A stretch of 17,143 nucleotides of DNA from DASQJL01 sp035689165 (GCA_035689165.1 DASSLZ010000264.1:1-17143); one strand, 5' to 3'; shown: positions 1 through 10,600, counted from the stretch's first letter. Program-made: numbers and translations. Notes: a model not told the origin generated them from the sequence alone.

Positions 1-1
1 G

Positions 2-238
2 AGCGCCGCGCTCGTCCTGACCCAGCCCGTGGAGCACTCCCTCGCCGCTGCGGCGAAGCGCCCGGTTCCCCCCGCGCCGGAATCGCCGGCGATGACGGCC
101 GCGACCCGGAAGGAGATCGCGAGCCAGAAGAAGTCGGTGGCCGACATGCTCAAGGTAATCCGTGCCTACAAGCTTCCGCCGGGCAGCCGGCCCGCGTTCC
201 TGTTCCGGGCCGAGAAGCGGAGCGTCTCCCGTGCCTGA
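2..238 (+). CDS. Small protein upstream of amidase, 5'-truncated by window edge
   Basis: An open frame enters from the left edge and stops with TGA at 236-238. The visible part is about 78 residues. It starts Ala/Pro-rich and then becomes a charged, probably helical stretch (around TRKEIASQKKSVADMLKVIR) followed by a Pro/Gly segment with LPPGSRPAFLF. I do not recognise a named family. The stop lies inside the start of the following amidase: the amidase GTG at 231 precedes the TGA at 236, so the frames overlap by 8 bases, which suggests translational coupling. The helix-plus-proline-linker character resembles the N-terminal extension that some amidases carry before the catalytic domain, so this may be a companion protein or a split-off N-terminus. 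That comparison is from memory and unverified. The real start lies outside the window or at an internal codon such as the GTG at 29. Confidence 0.55.
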   Translation, partial: SAALVLTQPVEHSLAAAAKRPVPPAPESPAMTAATRKEIASQKKSVADMLKVIRAYKLPPGSRPAFLFRAEKRSVSRA

Positions 239-1646
239 CCTCCACGCCGATCTCTGTTTCCAATCGGTCGCGCAGCTCTCCGATCTCATCCGCCGGCGCA
301 AGCTCTCTCCCGTCGAGCTGACCGAGGCCTATCTCGACCGGATCCGGCGCTACGCGGCGGAGATGAACGCTTTCGTCACCGTGACCGACGATATCGCGAT
401 GGAGCAGGCGCGCGAGGCCGAGCGCGAGATCCAGCGCGGCCGGCGGCGCGGCCCGCTGCATGGCATTCCCTACGGCGCGAAGGATCTCCTCGCCACGGCG
501 GGGATCAAGACCACGTGGGGGGCCGCGCCGACCCGGAGCCAGATGTTCGACCGGGACGCGACCGTGATCCGGAAGCTGCGCGAGGCGGGCGCGGTGCTCC
601 TCGGGAAGCTGGGGATGGTGGAGTTCGCGGGATGCCTCGGCTACCGGTTCGCCAACGCGTCGCTGACCGGCCCGGGACGAAATCCGTGGGACCTGAACCG
701 CTGGACGGGAGGATCCTCGTCGGGATCGGGCGCCGCCGTGGCCTCGGGCTTGGTCGGCTTCGCCATCGGCACCGAGACATGGGGCTCGATCCTCTGCCCT
801 TCCGCGTTCTGCGGCGTGACGGGGCTTCGCCCCACCTACGGCCGGGTGAGCCGCGCCGGAGGCATGGTCGGCTCGTTCACCCTCGACAAGATTGGGCCGC
901 TCGCGCGAAGCGCGGGCGACTGCCGCCTGGTGCTGGACGCCATAGCGGGACCCGATCCCGACGATCCGAGCGCGGCCGACGAGCCAGTCCGCCTGCGGCG
1001 GCGCCGGCTGGACCCGCGGAGCGTGCGCGCGGCCCTCGTGCCGCTCGATTTCGCGAAGACCGCCGGGGCCGAGCCCGAGGTCGGCGCGGCGTTCCGCGCG
1101 GCGGTGGACGAGCTGCGCGGAGCGGGGCTCCGGATCGAGGAGGCGAAGCTGCCCGAGTTCCCCGCCTCGGAGGTCGCGACCACGGTGCTGTACGCCGAGG
1201 CGCTCTCCACGTTCGAGAAGTTCTTCGACGACGGCACGGTGCGCCAGCTGACCGACCCGTACGCGCCCTACCAGCGCGAGGTCACCGAGGCCCTCACGGG
1301 AGCCGACTACGTGAAGGCGACGCGCATGCGAACGTTACTTCAGGAAAAGATGCTCGACTTCTACTCGCGCTACGACGTCATCGTCACGCCCAACTTCATG
1401 TCGGTCGCGCCGCCCGTGGCGGAAGACCTGGTGAAGACCCTCCCCTACGCCGACCCCGTCGGCGCGATCGGGAATGCGTGCGGCCTCCCCGCGATCGCGC
1501 TGCCCGCGGGCTTCGGGCGCGGGCACATGCCGGCCTCGTTCCAGGTCATGGGATCGGCGTTCGAGGAAGGATTGCTGCTCGACCTGGGCGAGTTGTACCA
1601 GTCGCGCACGTCGTTCCACGAGGCGCGCCCACCGAGGTACGCGTAG
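231..1646 (+). CDS. Amidase-signature family hydrolase (GatA/amidase-like)
   Basis: The protein is 471 residues from the GTG at 231, usual for the amidase-signature family, which hydrolyses amide bonds with a Ser-cisSer-Lys triad. All three residues are identifiable: Lys84 in YGAKDLL, the cis-Ser162 in GGSSSGSG, and the nucleophile Ser186 in TETWGSI. The CGVTGLRPTYGRVS stretch after the nucleophile is typical. The N-terminal helix (SDLIRRRKLSPVELTEAYLDRI) is where this family usually begins, which supports the 231 start over a frame that stays open back to 162. The usual TGGSIRIP signature here reads TWGSILCP, so the substrate pocket may differ from GatA. No gatB or gatC lies nearby, so a free-standing amidase is more likely than the tRNA amidotransferase subunit. 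It overlaps the preceding small gene by 8 bases and converges on the decarboxylase gene, 13 bases away. The substrate cannot be told. Confidence 0.9.
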   Translation: MPDLHADLCFQSVAQLSDLIRRRKLSPVELTEAYLDRIRRYAAEMNAFVTVTDDIAMEQAREAEREIQRGRRRGPLHGIPYGAKDLLATAGIKTTWGAAPTRSQMFDRDATVIRKLREAGAVLLGKLGMVEFAGCLGYRFANASLTGPGRNPWDLNRWTGGSSSGSGAAVASGLVGFAIGTETWGSILCPSAFCGVTGLRPTYGRVSRAGGMVGSFTLDKIGPLARSAGDCRLVLDAIAGPDPDDPSAADEPVRLRRRRLDPRSVRAALVPLDFAKTAGAEPEVGAAFRAAVDELRGAGLRIEEAKLPEFPASEVATTVLYAEALSTFEKFFDDGTVRQLTDPYAPYQREVTEALTGADYVKATRMRTLLQEKMLDFYSRYDVIVTPNFMSVAPPVAEDLVKTLPYADPVGAIGNACGLPAIALPAGFGRGHMPASFQVMGSAFEEGLLLDLGELYQSRTSFHEARPPRYA

Positions 1647-1659
1647 TCGCGTGACCCCG

Positions 1660-3138
<1,479 letters not shown>

Positions 3139-3160
3139 GCCGGGGACTGTAGCACGCGGC

Positions 3161-3484
3161 TCAGCCCGGACCCAGGAACCTGACGATCTCCTGCCGCAGC
3201 CAGGGCGGCGGATAGGCGGCCATGAAGGCCATGACGCCCAGCGTCGCGAGCACCAGGAGGACCCCCTTGAGCCCGCGGCTCCGGGAGCGGCGCTGCATGT
3301 CCAGCTCGTAGAACCGCCAGAGGAGCTCGGCCTTTTCCTCAGGCGTCAGCGGCCGTCCCTTGGCCAGCTTCTGCACCACTTTCGGCAGGCGCCGGCTGTC
3401 CCCCCGGTAGCTGCCGTTCCACTGCGGGAGCGGCAGATCCGGCCGCCCCTCCTGGATTTCCCATCCCCGTTCGTGCTTGTCCAT
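3161..3484 (-). CDS. Small single-span membrane protein, unknown function
   Basis: I do not recognise a family for this 107-residue protein. The N-terminal 70 residues are hydrophilic and charged, with an acidic-aromatic helix (TPEEKAELLWRFYELDM, about 47-63) followed by a strongly basic RRSRSRGLK. One hydrophobic segment follows at about 73-91 (GVLLVLATLGVMAFMAAYP) and then a short tail of about 16 residues. By the positive-inside rule the N-terminal part should be cytoplasmic and the tail outside. The ATG at 3484 has a purine-rich GGGGGAG directly upstream, closer than ideal. The gene lies between the DinB-family gene (123-base gap) and the decarboxylase (22-base gap), all on the minus strand. 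It could be a membrane adaptor for a neighbour or an unrelated passenger. The coding call rests on a full-length frame, coherent topology and operon position. Confidence 0.7.
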   Translation of the reverse strand: MDKHERGWEIQEGRPDLPLPQWNGSYRGDSRRLPKVVQKLAKGRPLTPEEKAELLWRFYELDMQRRSRSRGLKGVLLVLATLGVMAFMAAYPPPWLRQEIVRFLGPG

Positions 3485-3607
3485 GGCTCCCCCGAACCCG
3501 GTTGCGGAGGCAGTCCCCCGAATCCCAGGAATCGGCAGCCTGGGCCTCCGGCTTGAGGAGAAATCGTGGCCGTTGGGGCGGCCGGCGGGACGCGCGCGGA
3601 AGCCGGG

Positions 3608-4129
3608 TCAGGATTTCAGATACCGCTCGCGCAGGACGTTCTGGTGGTGCAGCTCGTGGCCCACGATCACGTACGCCGCCGCGCGAACGCTCATCCGCGC
3701 GTCGTTCGCCGTGCCGCAGCGCCCCCACATCGCTTCGGGAAGATTCTCGAAGAAGGAGACCGTGGCGGCGCGGACGGCGCGATGCTCGTCCAGCAGGCTC
3801 GACAGCGTGCGCGACGCGTACCCCGATTGCGGCGTCCACGCGTTCTCGTCGAACCCGGGAAGCGGCGTGGCGTCGTTGCGGGAGAAGCGGAGCGCGCGGT
3901 AGGTGAACACTCTCTCGCAGTCGATCACGTGCCCCAGCACTTCCTTCACGCTCCACTTGTCGGGCGCGTAGCGGAAGTCGCCGCGCGCTTCCGGCAGGCC
4001 TCCCAAGAGCCCGCGCGTGGAATCCACCCCCGACCGCATCGCGCCGAGGAGGTCGTCGCCGACGAGGTCGATGTAACGGCCGTAATACGGGAGGAATTCG
4101 CCGGGGGCCGGCCGAGCAATCAGCAGCAT
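3608..4129 (-). CDS. DinB-family (DinB_2) putative metal-dependent four-helix-bundle protein
   Basis: The protein is 173 residues from the ATG at 4129. That start is preferred over the in-frame upstream ATG at 4177 because AAAGGAG sits 9 bases before it and because the DinB-like part begins right after. The fold is a four-helix bundle with a three-histidine metal site: His67 in VLGHVIDCERVF, and His158 and His162 in GHELHHQNVLRERY. The WSVKEVLGHVID and HHQNVLRERY motifs are standard for the DinB/YfiT superfamily, whose members include thiol-dependent S-transferases and many uncharacterised stress proteins. The specific reaction here is unknown. It is the first gene of a minus-strand trio with the small membrane protein and the decarboxylase. 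It is divergent from the helicase, with only 17 bases between the two proposed start codons. Confidence 0.85.
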   Translation of the reverse strand: MLLIARPAPGEFLPYYGRYIDLVGDDLLGAMRSGVDSTRGLLGGLPEARGDFRYAPDKWSVKEVLGHVIDCERVFTYRALRFSRNDATPLPGFDENAWTPQSGYASRTLSSLLDEHRAVRAATVSFFENLPEAMWGRCGTANDARMSVRAAAYVIVGHELHHQNVLRERYLKS

Positions 4130-4133
4130 ACGT

Positions 4134-4145
4134 GGAGGCTCCTTT
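4134..4145. promoter_or_regulatory. Back-to-back Shine-Dalgarno sites of divergent genes
   Basis: On the + strand GGAGG (4134-4138) lies 8 bases before the GTG at 4147 (helicase). On the minus strand AAAGGAG (complement of 4139-4145) lies 9 bases before the ATG at 4129 (DinB-family gene). The two sites abut without a spare base. With so little room, the promoters of both genes must lie inside the opposite gene's coding sequence, and the two mRNAs must be complementary across their 5' ends. Confidence 0.6.
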
Positions 4146-4146
4146 C

Positions 4147-5661
4147 GTGTATGGTCTTCCGATGCCATTCGCCACACTGGGCTTACCGCCCGCCGTCCTC
4201 AAAGGGGTACGGGCCGCCGGTTATACCGATCCGACGCCGGTCCAGAACCGCGCCATCCCGCTCGTCTTGTCGGGACAGGATGTGATCGCCGCGGCGCAGA
4301 CCGGAACGGGGAAGACGGCGGCGTTCATCCTCCCCATCTTGAGCCGTCTCATCGAGGGGCCCAAGCGCATCCGCGCGCTGGTGTTGACGCCGACGCGCGA
4401 GCTGGCCGCCCAGGTGGAGACGAATGCCCGCGATTATGCCCGGTTCACCGACGTCCGGGTGGGGGTCGTTTACGGGGGCGTGCCGCTCCCGCCCCAGGAG
4501 CGCCAGCTGAAGGCCGGGGTGGAGCTGCTCGTGGCCACGCCGGGCCGCCTCCTCGACCTGCACGACCGCCTCGCGCTGCGCCTCGACTTCATCGAGATCC
4601 TGGTGCTGGACGAGGCCGACCGCATGGTGGACATGGGCTTCGCGCCCGACCTGCGGCGCATCCTTCGCCTCCTGCCGACGGAGCGCCAGACGCTCCTCTT
4701 CTCGGCGACGATGCCGCCCGAACTGAATTCGGTGGCCAAGGACGCGCTCAAGAATCCGGCTCGGGTCGACCTGGCCCCGCCCTCGCGGCCGGCGGCCGGG
4801 ATCACCCAGGCGGTCTACCCCGTGAGCCGCGACAAGAAGACCGACCTTCTCGATGCCATGCTCTCCAAGGACGAGGCGTCCAGCGTGATCGTCTTCGCGC
4901 GCACCAAGCACGGCGCCGACCGCCTCGCCAAGCTGCTCGTGCGCCGCGGCCACTCGGTGGCCTCGATCCACGGGAACCGGAGCCAGAGCCAGCGCGAGCG
5001 CGCCCTGTCCGACCTCCGCCGCGGACGCGTGGCCGTGCTGGTCGCCACCGACATCGCCTCGCGCGGCATCGACGTCGAGGGGATCACCCACGTGATCAAC
5101 TACGACGTGCCGCACACGCCCGAGGACTACGTGCACCGCATCGGCCGTACCGGCCGCGTCGACGCCGTGGGCGACGCCTTCACGCTGATGGCTCCCGAAG
5201 AAGGGAAGCAGATGGCCGCCATCGAGCGCTTCCTCGGCCGCGCCATCCCGCGCGTCACGCTGCCCGACTTCGACTACAAGGGCCGCCCCTCGGAGGGACG
5301 CCCCCGCGAGGAGCATCGTCACCGCGAGGATCGGGCCGGAAACGGCGCGCCTCGCGAGCATGGCGCCGGCGGCCGGGAACGCCGCGGCGCGAGTTACCCT
5401 GGGTCCTCGCGCGAGAGCCGCCACAGCGGCGGCGCGACCGCCGGCCCGCGGCGCGGCGGCGGCGGCGGGCGCCGACCCGGCTCGGGCGCATCCGCCTCCC
5501 GGTCGGGCGGATCGCGGAACGGCGGCTCCGGCCGCGGCGCGGGCCCCGAGAGCGACCGGCGGCGCCCCGACCATGCCCCTCCCGCGGGAGAGGCCGAACG
5601 CCACGGACGTCGTCCCCGCAAGGTGACCTCGGCCGAGCGCATGCGGCGAGGACGCCACTAG
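4147..5661 (+). CDS. rhlE: RhlE-like DEAD-box ATP-dependent RNA helicase
   Basis: All core motifs are in order in this 504-residue protein (numbering from GTG 4147): the Q motif (FATLGLPPAVLKG...PTPVQNRAIP, about 8-38), Walker A AAQTGTGKT (49-57), PTREL (82-86), TPGR (131-134), DEAD (155-158), SAT (186-188), TDIASRGID (321-329) and HRIGRTGR (340-347). DEADRMVDMGF and the Q-motif style fit RhlE. Such enzymes remodel RNA duplexes in ribosome assembly, decay or cold response. From about residue 380 a 120-residue tail rich in Arg, Gly, Glu, His and Ser follows, probably disordered and RNA-binding. The GTG at 4147 has GGAGG 8 bases upstream; the ATG at 4162 (MPFATLGL) matches the usual family N-terminus but lacks a ribosome site. 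The arginase gene follows after 10 bases. Family certain, subfamily probable. Confidence 0.95.
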   Translation: MYGLPMPFATLGLPPAVLKGVRAAGYTDPTPVQNRAIPLVLSGQDVIAAAQTGTGKTAAFILPILSRLIEGPKRIRALVLTPTRELAAQVETNARDYARFTDVRVGVVYGGVPLPPQERQLKAGVELLVATPGRLLDLHDRLALRLDFIEILVLDEADRMVDMGFAPDLRRILRLLPTERQTLLFSATMPPELNSVAKDALKNPARVDLAPPSRPAAGITQAVYPVSRDKKTDLLDAMLSKDEASSVIVFARTKHGADRLAKLLVRRGHSVASIHGNRSQSQRERALSDLRRGRVAVLVATDIASRGIDVEGITHVINYDVPHTPEDYVHRIGRTGRVDAVGDAFTLMAPEEGKQMAAIERFLGRAIPRVTLPDFDYKGRPSEGRPREEHRHREDRAGNGAPREHGAGGRERRGASYPGSSRESRHSGGATAGPRRGGGGGRRPGSGASASRSGGSRNGGSGRGAGPESDRRRPDHAPPAGEAERHGRRPRKVTSAERMRRGRH

Positions 5662-5671
5662 CCCGTTCGTC

Positions 5672-6592
5672 ATGAGCTTCAAGCCGGCATCCATCGAGAT
5701 CATCGGCGCGCCCGTGGACCTGGGCGCGGGACGCCGCGGCGTGGACATGGGCCCCTCGGCCATCCGCATCGCCGACCTCGAGTCGCGCCTCGAAGCGCTG
5801 GGACACAGCGTCTCCGACCACGGCGACGTGGACGTGATGATCCCCGAGACGCTGGAGGTGGGCGCCGGAGTCCTCCGCTACAAGGCGGCCATCCTGGCCG
5901 CCTGCGAATCGCTCCGGATCGAGGTGGAGCGGATCCACGGCGCCGGGCGCACGCCGCTCGTGCTGGGCGGCGACCACTCGATCGCCATCGGATCGGTCGC
6001 CGCGACCTCGAACCATTTCGACAGCCGCTCCCAGCCGGTCGGGCTGATCTGGTTCGACGCCCACGGCGACTGCAATACCCCGCTCACGACCCCTTCGGGA
6101 AACATCCACGGCATGTCGCTCGCGGTCCTCCTGGGTCAGGGCGACTCGGAGCTGGTGCGCCTGGGGGGGCGCGCGCCGAAAGTGAAGCCGCAGCACGCCG
6201 TGGTGATCGGCGTGCGCGACCTCGACCCCGGCGAGCGGGAGATGCTCCGCGACTCCGGCGTCGCGGTCTTCACGATCCGCGACGTGGACGAGCGCGGCAT
6301 GAAGACCGTGGTGGGCGAGGCGATCCGGATCGCCGGCTCGGGAACGGGGGGAATCCATCTCTCGTTCGACATGGACGTGCTCGATCCCGAGGAGGCGCCC
6401 GGGATCGGCACGCCGGTGCCCGGCGGCATCACCTACCGCGAAGCGCACCTCGCCATGGAGCTCCTCTGCGAGAGCGGGCTCGTCGTGGCCGCCGATTTCG
6501 TGGAGGTGAACCCGGTGCTCGACACCCGGAACTCGACCGGTGCTCTGGCCGTCGAGCTGGCGCTCAGCCTCTTCGGCAAGCAGATCCTCTAG
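5672..6592 (+). CDS. rocF: Arginase
   Basis: This 306-residue ureohydrolase would convert arginine and water to ornithine and urea in the cytoplasm, with a binuclear manganese site. Metal ligands are visible: His102 in GGDHS, Asp129, His131 and Asp133 in WFDAHGDCNTP, and Asp233 and Asp235 in SFDMDVLDP. The PSGNIHG loop (141-147) and the EVNP segment (278-281) are the substrate-loop features that separate arginase from agmatinase. The N-terminus IIGAPVDLGAGRRGVDMGPSAIR is the arginase form. The start at ATG 5672 lies 10 bases after the helicase stop; no strong Shine-Dalgarno is seen, so translation may depend on the upstream gene. The stop lies three bases from the stop of the convergent PrsW-like gene. 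It could feed ornithine to polyamine or proline routes; none of those genes is in the window. Confidence 0.94.
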   Translation: MSFKPASIEIIGAPVDLGAGRRGVDMGPSAIRIADLESRLEALGHSVSDHGDVDVMIPETLEVGAGVLRYKAAILAACESLRIEVERIHGAGRTPLVLGGDHSIAIGSVAATSNHFDSRSQPVGLIWFDAHGDCNTPLTTPSGNIHGMSLAVLLGQGDSELVRLGGRAPKVKPQHAVVIGVRDLDPGEREMLRDSGVAVFTIRDVDERGMKTVVGEAIRIAGSGTGGIHLSFDMDVLDPEEAPGIGTPVPGGITYREAHLAMELLCESGLVVAADFVEVNPVLDTRNSTGALAVELALSLFGKQIL

Positions 6593-6595
6593 CGC

Positions 6596-7600
6596 CTAGC
6601 GCCGCTCCGCCAGAAGCTGCAGCTGCCAGAGGTCCCGGCCGCTCCCCCGCCAGAGCGGCAGCATCGCGAGCTTCCCCGTCGGTCCGATCGACCGCTCGAG
6701 GAATTTCATCTCGACGAACGCGGCGCGCACCGCGGGATCCACCGGGAGATCGATCCCCGCCGCGCGCGCGAGCAGGATCCCTTTCGCGCGGAGGCCCAGC
6801 TCCAGGTGGATCTGGAGCCAGCAGAGCATGTCGGCCACCACCGGCCCCGGGAAGCGGAGGCGCAGCGATTCGAGGTATTCCCCCGCGTGCGTATGGCGGA
6901 ACTCCCCGCTCGCGATCAGCTCCAGGAGCTCCACCTCGCCATCCAGTCCCTCTCCCAGCCAGGCCTCGGTCGCGCGCTCGCTCCGCTCGAAGACGAACGC
7001 CACGACCAGCGGCATCGTCGCGACCAGGAGCCCGGCCGAGACCAGAGGGTTCAGCACCACGTGGTTCCACAGGGAATGCAGCACGATCGCCGCGGCCAGC
7101 CCCGGGAGGAACCACCGGAGCGAGACGCCGCGCCGCTCCGTGAGGCTTTTCGCCAGGATACCCGCGATCGCGGTCGCCGAGCCGTGCATCACGGCGGTGC
7201 CCAGCCCGCGCGCGATCCAGACGCCGGCGCCGGTGGCGCCCGCGCCGGCGTAGTAGGCGTTCTCGACCAGCGCGAACCCGGCGCCGGCGGCAAAGCCATG
7301 GATCGCCGCATCCACCAGGAAGCCGATGCGCCCGCGGCGGATCAGCACGACGAGCAGCGCCGCCTTGAGCGACTCCTCGACGACCGGTGCGGCGTAGCGG
7401 CGCAGGAGGACCGGATCGAGCCCCGCGCGCAGGAGCCCCGCGTTGACCACGTAGGCGATCCCGGCGGCGATCAGTCCCCAGCCGATCGAGCGCAGAACGG
7501 CGCGGCGCGCGGTCAGCTTGTAGCTGTCGAGGAGGAGGAGCGCGGTAAGAAAGAGCAGGACCGGGAGGACGCCCGCGCCCAGGCCGAAGAGCGCCGTCAC
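6596..7600 (-). CDS. PrsW-family intramembrane protease
   Basis: This 334-residue protein has about seven to eight hydrophobic segments in its first 205 residues, then a soluble C-terminal domain. The conserved PrsW (M82, CAAX-like) features are present: Glu75-Glu76-x-x-Lys79 in VVEESLKAALL, the D97AAIHG102 helix, LVEN with Glu113, His139 in TAVMHG, and His165 in LHSLWNH. In Bacillus subtilis PrsW makes the first cut in the anti-sigma factor RsiW. Here it ends a minus-strand series that also holds an ECF sigma gene and a single-span protein in the anti-sigma position, so a similar role is plausible but inferred. The start is GTG 7600 with AGAAGGA upstream, 10 bases after the stop of the metalloprotease-barrel gene. 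The soluble tail of about 130 residues is an addition I cannot assign. Confidence 0.85.
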   Translation of the reverse strand: MTALFGLGAGVLPVLLFLTALLLLDSYKLTARRAVLRSIGWGLIAAGIAYVVNAGLLRAGLDPVLLRRYAAPVVEESLKAALLVVLIRRGRIGFLVDAAIHGFAAGAGFALVENAYYAGAGATGAGVWIARGLGTAVMHGSATAIAGILAKSLTERRGVSLRWFLPGLAAAIVLHSLWNHVVLNPLVSAGLLVATMPLVVAFVFERSERATEAWLGEGLDGEVELLELIASGEFRHTHAGEYLESLRLRFPGPVVADMLCWLQIHLELGLRAKGILLARAAGIDLPVDPAVRAAFVEMKFLERSIGPTGKLAMLPLWRGSGRDLWQLQLLAERR

Positions 7601-7610
7601 CGGATCCTTC

Positions 7611-10600
7611 TCACAGGATCTTCAGCGAGACCATCCACTCGTCGTCGCTGGGCCCGCCGCGCACGAACGCCCGCGCGTACCCTGCCGACAGCGTGAGCGG
7701 CGACACGGTGAAGAGCTGGAGCCGGAGGTCGGCCTGGATCCCCACGTCCGCGGCCGTCGTGCGGGAGGAGGCGTCGTCCAGGTTCGTCATGAGCCCCCCG
7801 GCGAACAGCGACGCGCGGAGCCAGGTCGCGTAGAGCGCGAGCGAGCCCGCCCGCCGGAAGCGCAGCGGCGGGAGGTTCAGGTCGAGCGTGGTCTTCGCGT
7901 AGTTCCGCCCCGCGATCGCGTTCAGGTCGGCGCCCGGGAACGCCTCGGCCTCCCGGTAGCGCTTGGGGTCGTGGTAGTCGATCACGTTGTTCCCGAACCC
8001 GCCGAAATAGAAGTTCGCGAACGGCTCGTCCCGATCCCCCGGCGAGAGCCCGGCCGCCGACCGGAGCCAGACCGAGGCGTGCGGCGCGGGAAGCGGCACC
8101 CCCAGATCGAGCGTTCCCTCCGCGCGCGGGAATCCGCGCCAGGCGGCGTGTCCCCCGCGGACGAACCGGACGCCGTCGGTCGCGGCCGTCAGCGATCCGC
8201 GCCATCCGCGCTCGTAGTCGACCGAGCCGATCGAGCTGCGCACGTTCCGGAACCGGAGTCCCGCGGAGCCGGAGAGGAGCTTGTCGAATCCCGGCGACGT
8301 CGAGACGTTCTGGTAGTCCGGCAGGCGCTCCAGCCCGCCCCACCCGCTCACGGCCACGTCGAGATCCAGGGACTTCGGCGCGTCCTCCATCAGCGTGCGC
8401 GCGTACCCCAGCGTGCCGCCGTATCCCTTCCGGCTCACCTTCGTCGGCCCGCCCAGATCGTAGAAGGAAGCGCCGTTCCAGCGCGCCTCCAGCTTCCAGG
8501 GGGCGCGCGCGGCGCCCAGCGCCGCATGCCAGCGCTCGTCGGCCGGCAGCCCGCGCGCCGGCGCGTAGGACAACGAGAGGTCGATCGCGTCCAGGCCGAG
8601 CGGATCGGAAACGATGGCCTGGAGTCCCGCCGCCGTGTAGTCCTTGTAGCCCTCGACGATCGGGTAGATCGAGGCCAGCCCCAGGGAAGACGCCGCGCGG
8701 TAGTTCCCCTCCTTGCGGATGAGCGAGTCGATCGGCACGGTCGACGGAGGCGGCACGCGCCAGGTCGTCACGAGCGGGCGCCGTTCCGTGAGCGCCTGCC
8801 CCAGGAACGTGATCGCGCTGACGTCCTGGAGGGGGCGCCCCTCGATCGCGGCGGGGACGAACCCCCCGCCGGCGTAGCGGAACACGATGAGCGAATCGCC
8901 GCCGAGCGGAATCGGGCGGAAGAAGCCGGTCTCGGCATTGGTCACCACGCTCATCGAATCGCCGTCGAAGTCGTAGCGGAAGATGTTCGACACGCCCGTG
9001 TAGTAGGAGCTGCCGTACAGGCGCCGGCCGTCCGGAGAAAAGACGAACCCGGCGGGGATCGACGCGCCGAAGTCGTAGAGCTGGACCGACGCCGTGTCGC
9101 CGGCGATCAGCGAATCGGTCTTCCAGAGGCGGAGCGTCTGCCGCCCGCTGATCTCGGCCACGGAGCCGGCGAGCATCTTCCCGTCGGGCGAGATGTCGAT
9201 GTCGTAGAGATCGCGGCCGAACGGAAAGACGGCGACCTGGGCGTAGTCGGTGTACGGGCGCAGCATGCGCACCAGGGTCGAGACGCCGTTGAAGTGCCGG
9301 ATCCCCCAGAGGGTGCCCTCCTTCGCGTCCCACGCCAGGTCTCCCACCCGCGCGTCCTTCTGGAGGACGCGGCTCTTCCTCGTGCGCAGGTCGTAGGCGC
9401 AGAGGTCCCGCCATTCGTTGTTGTCGGCCGTGTAGAAGATCGTGCGGGTCTCGGGATCGAACGCCAGTGAGGAGACGAAGTAGAGCGCGGGACCCTTCAC
9501 CTCGAGAAGCCGGCGCGGCGGCCCCGACGGCGGCGGGGCTTGCGTCCCCCCGCCGGCCTCCGGGCCGGCGCCCGCGATGGCCGCGGGGGCGTCCTCGGCG
9601 GCGGGCAGGGGCACCGCCACGAGCGACGCGGGCGCGCCCGGGTAGTACGCGGCGGCGATCAGGGAGCGCGACGCGGGGTCGACGAAGGCGCGCGAGACGG
9701 AGCCGAGCGGCCGGTCGGAGAGATCGCGATACCCCGTGACCGGATGGAGCCGGATCGAGTCGAGGTTCGCGGTCTGGAAGCGTCGCTCCCAGGCGATCCA
9801 TCGCCGCCACTCGTCGTTCAAGGACCGCCCGTACACCTTGTGGAACTGCCCCGCGAACCAGCGGTGCGATCCGGGGCGGCGCGCGATCCACGTCATCAGC
9901 GATTCCGGGCCGTACTCGTACGCGAGGTAGGTCATGAACCGCGTGCCGTACAGGTAGGAGTTCACGCCCACCTGGAAGTCCACCTTCGCCCCTTCCGACT
10001 CCAGCCCCAGCGGATCGTAGAAGCGGCTTCCGTCCTTGGTCATCGCGCGGAAGACCATCTCGTCGTACGGACCCTGCGCCCGTCCCAGCCCGCCGGCCAT
10101 CCAGGTCTCCAGGAAGACCGCGGCCCCTTCGTGGTACCAGCGCGGCGCCGCGCGGCGCGGCGTCGTGAGGAACGAGTAGAGCACCGACTCGGGGTGGCGC
10201 GACGTGTCGCGCACCTTGCCGGCGAACACGCCGCGGAAGAAGCGGTCCATCCCCGCCGCCTGGTCCAGCGCGGCGACGTGGACCCCCTCGTGGTTCATCG
10301 TGAAGTTGATCCGCTCGTTCGAGGGCCCCGTCTCGTAGACGAAGTTCACGGGCGCGATGTGGACGACCATGATGTTCCGCGGCGTGACCCCGACCCCGGC
10401 GTTCCCGAAATCGGAAGCGTCGTCCAGGATCACGTTCACCTTCTCGGTGGGCCGGTAATCGAAGAGGCGCTCGTGGAAGCGGATCGAGTTCTCGAAGCAG
10501 CGCGCGGCGTAGGGGGCGAGGAAGGAGAGGGCGGGCGCGGGATAGACCAGCCTCAGGTCGTCGGTCTCGAGGACCTTGAGCTGGGCCCGCGCGGGCGTGG

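Noticed and set aside
4183..5769. Long minus-strand frame opposite the DEAD-box helicase
   Set aside because: The helicase motifs on the + strand are complete; the opposite frame is Arg/His/Gly-rich without domain signal.
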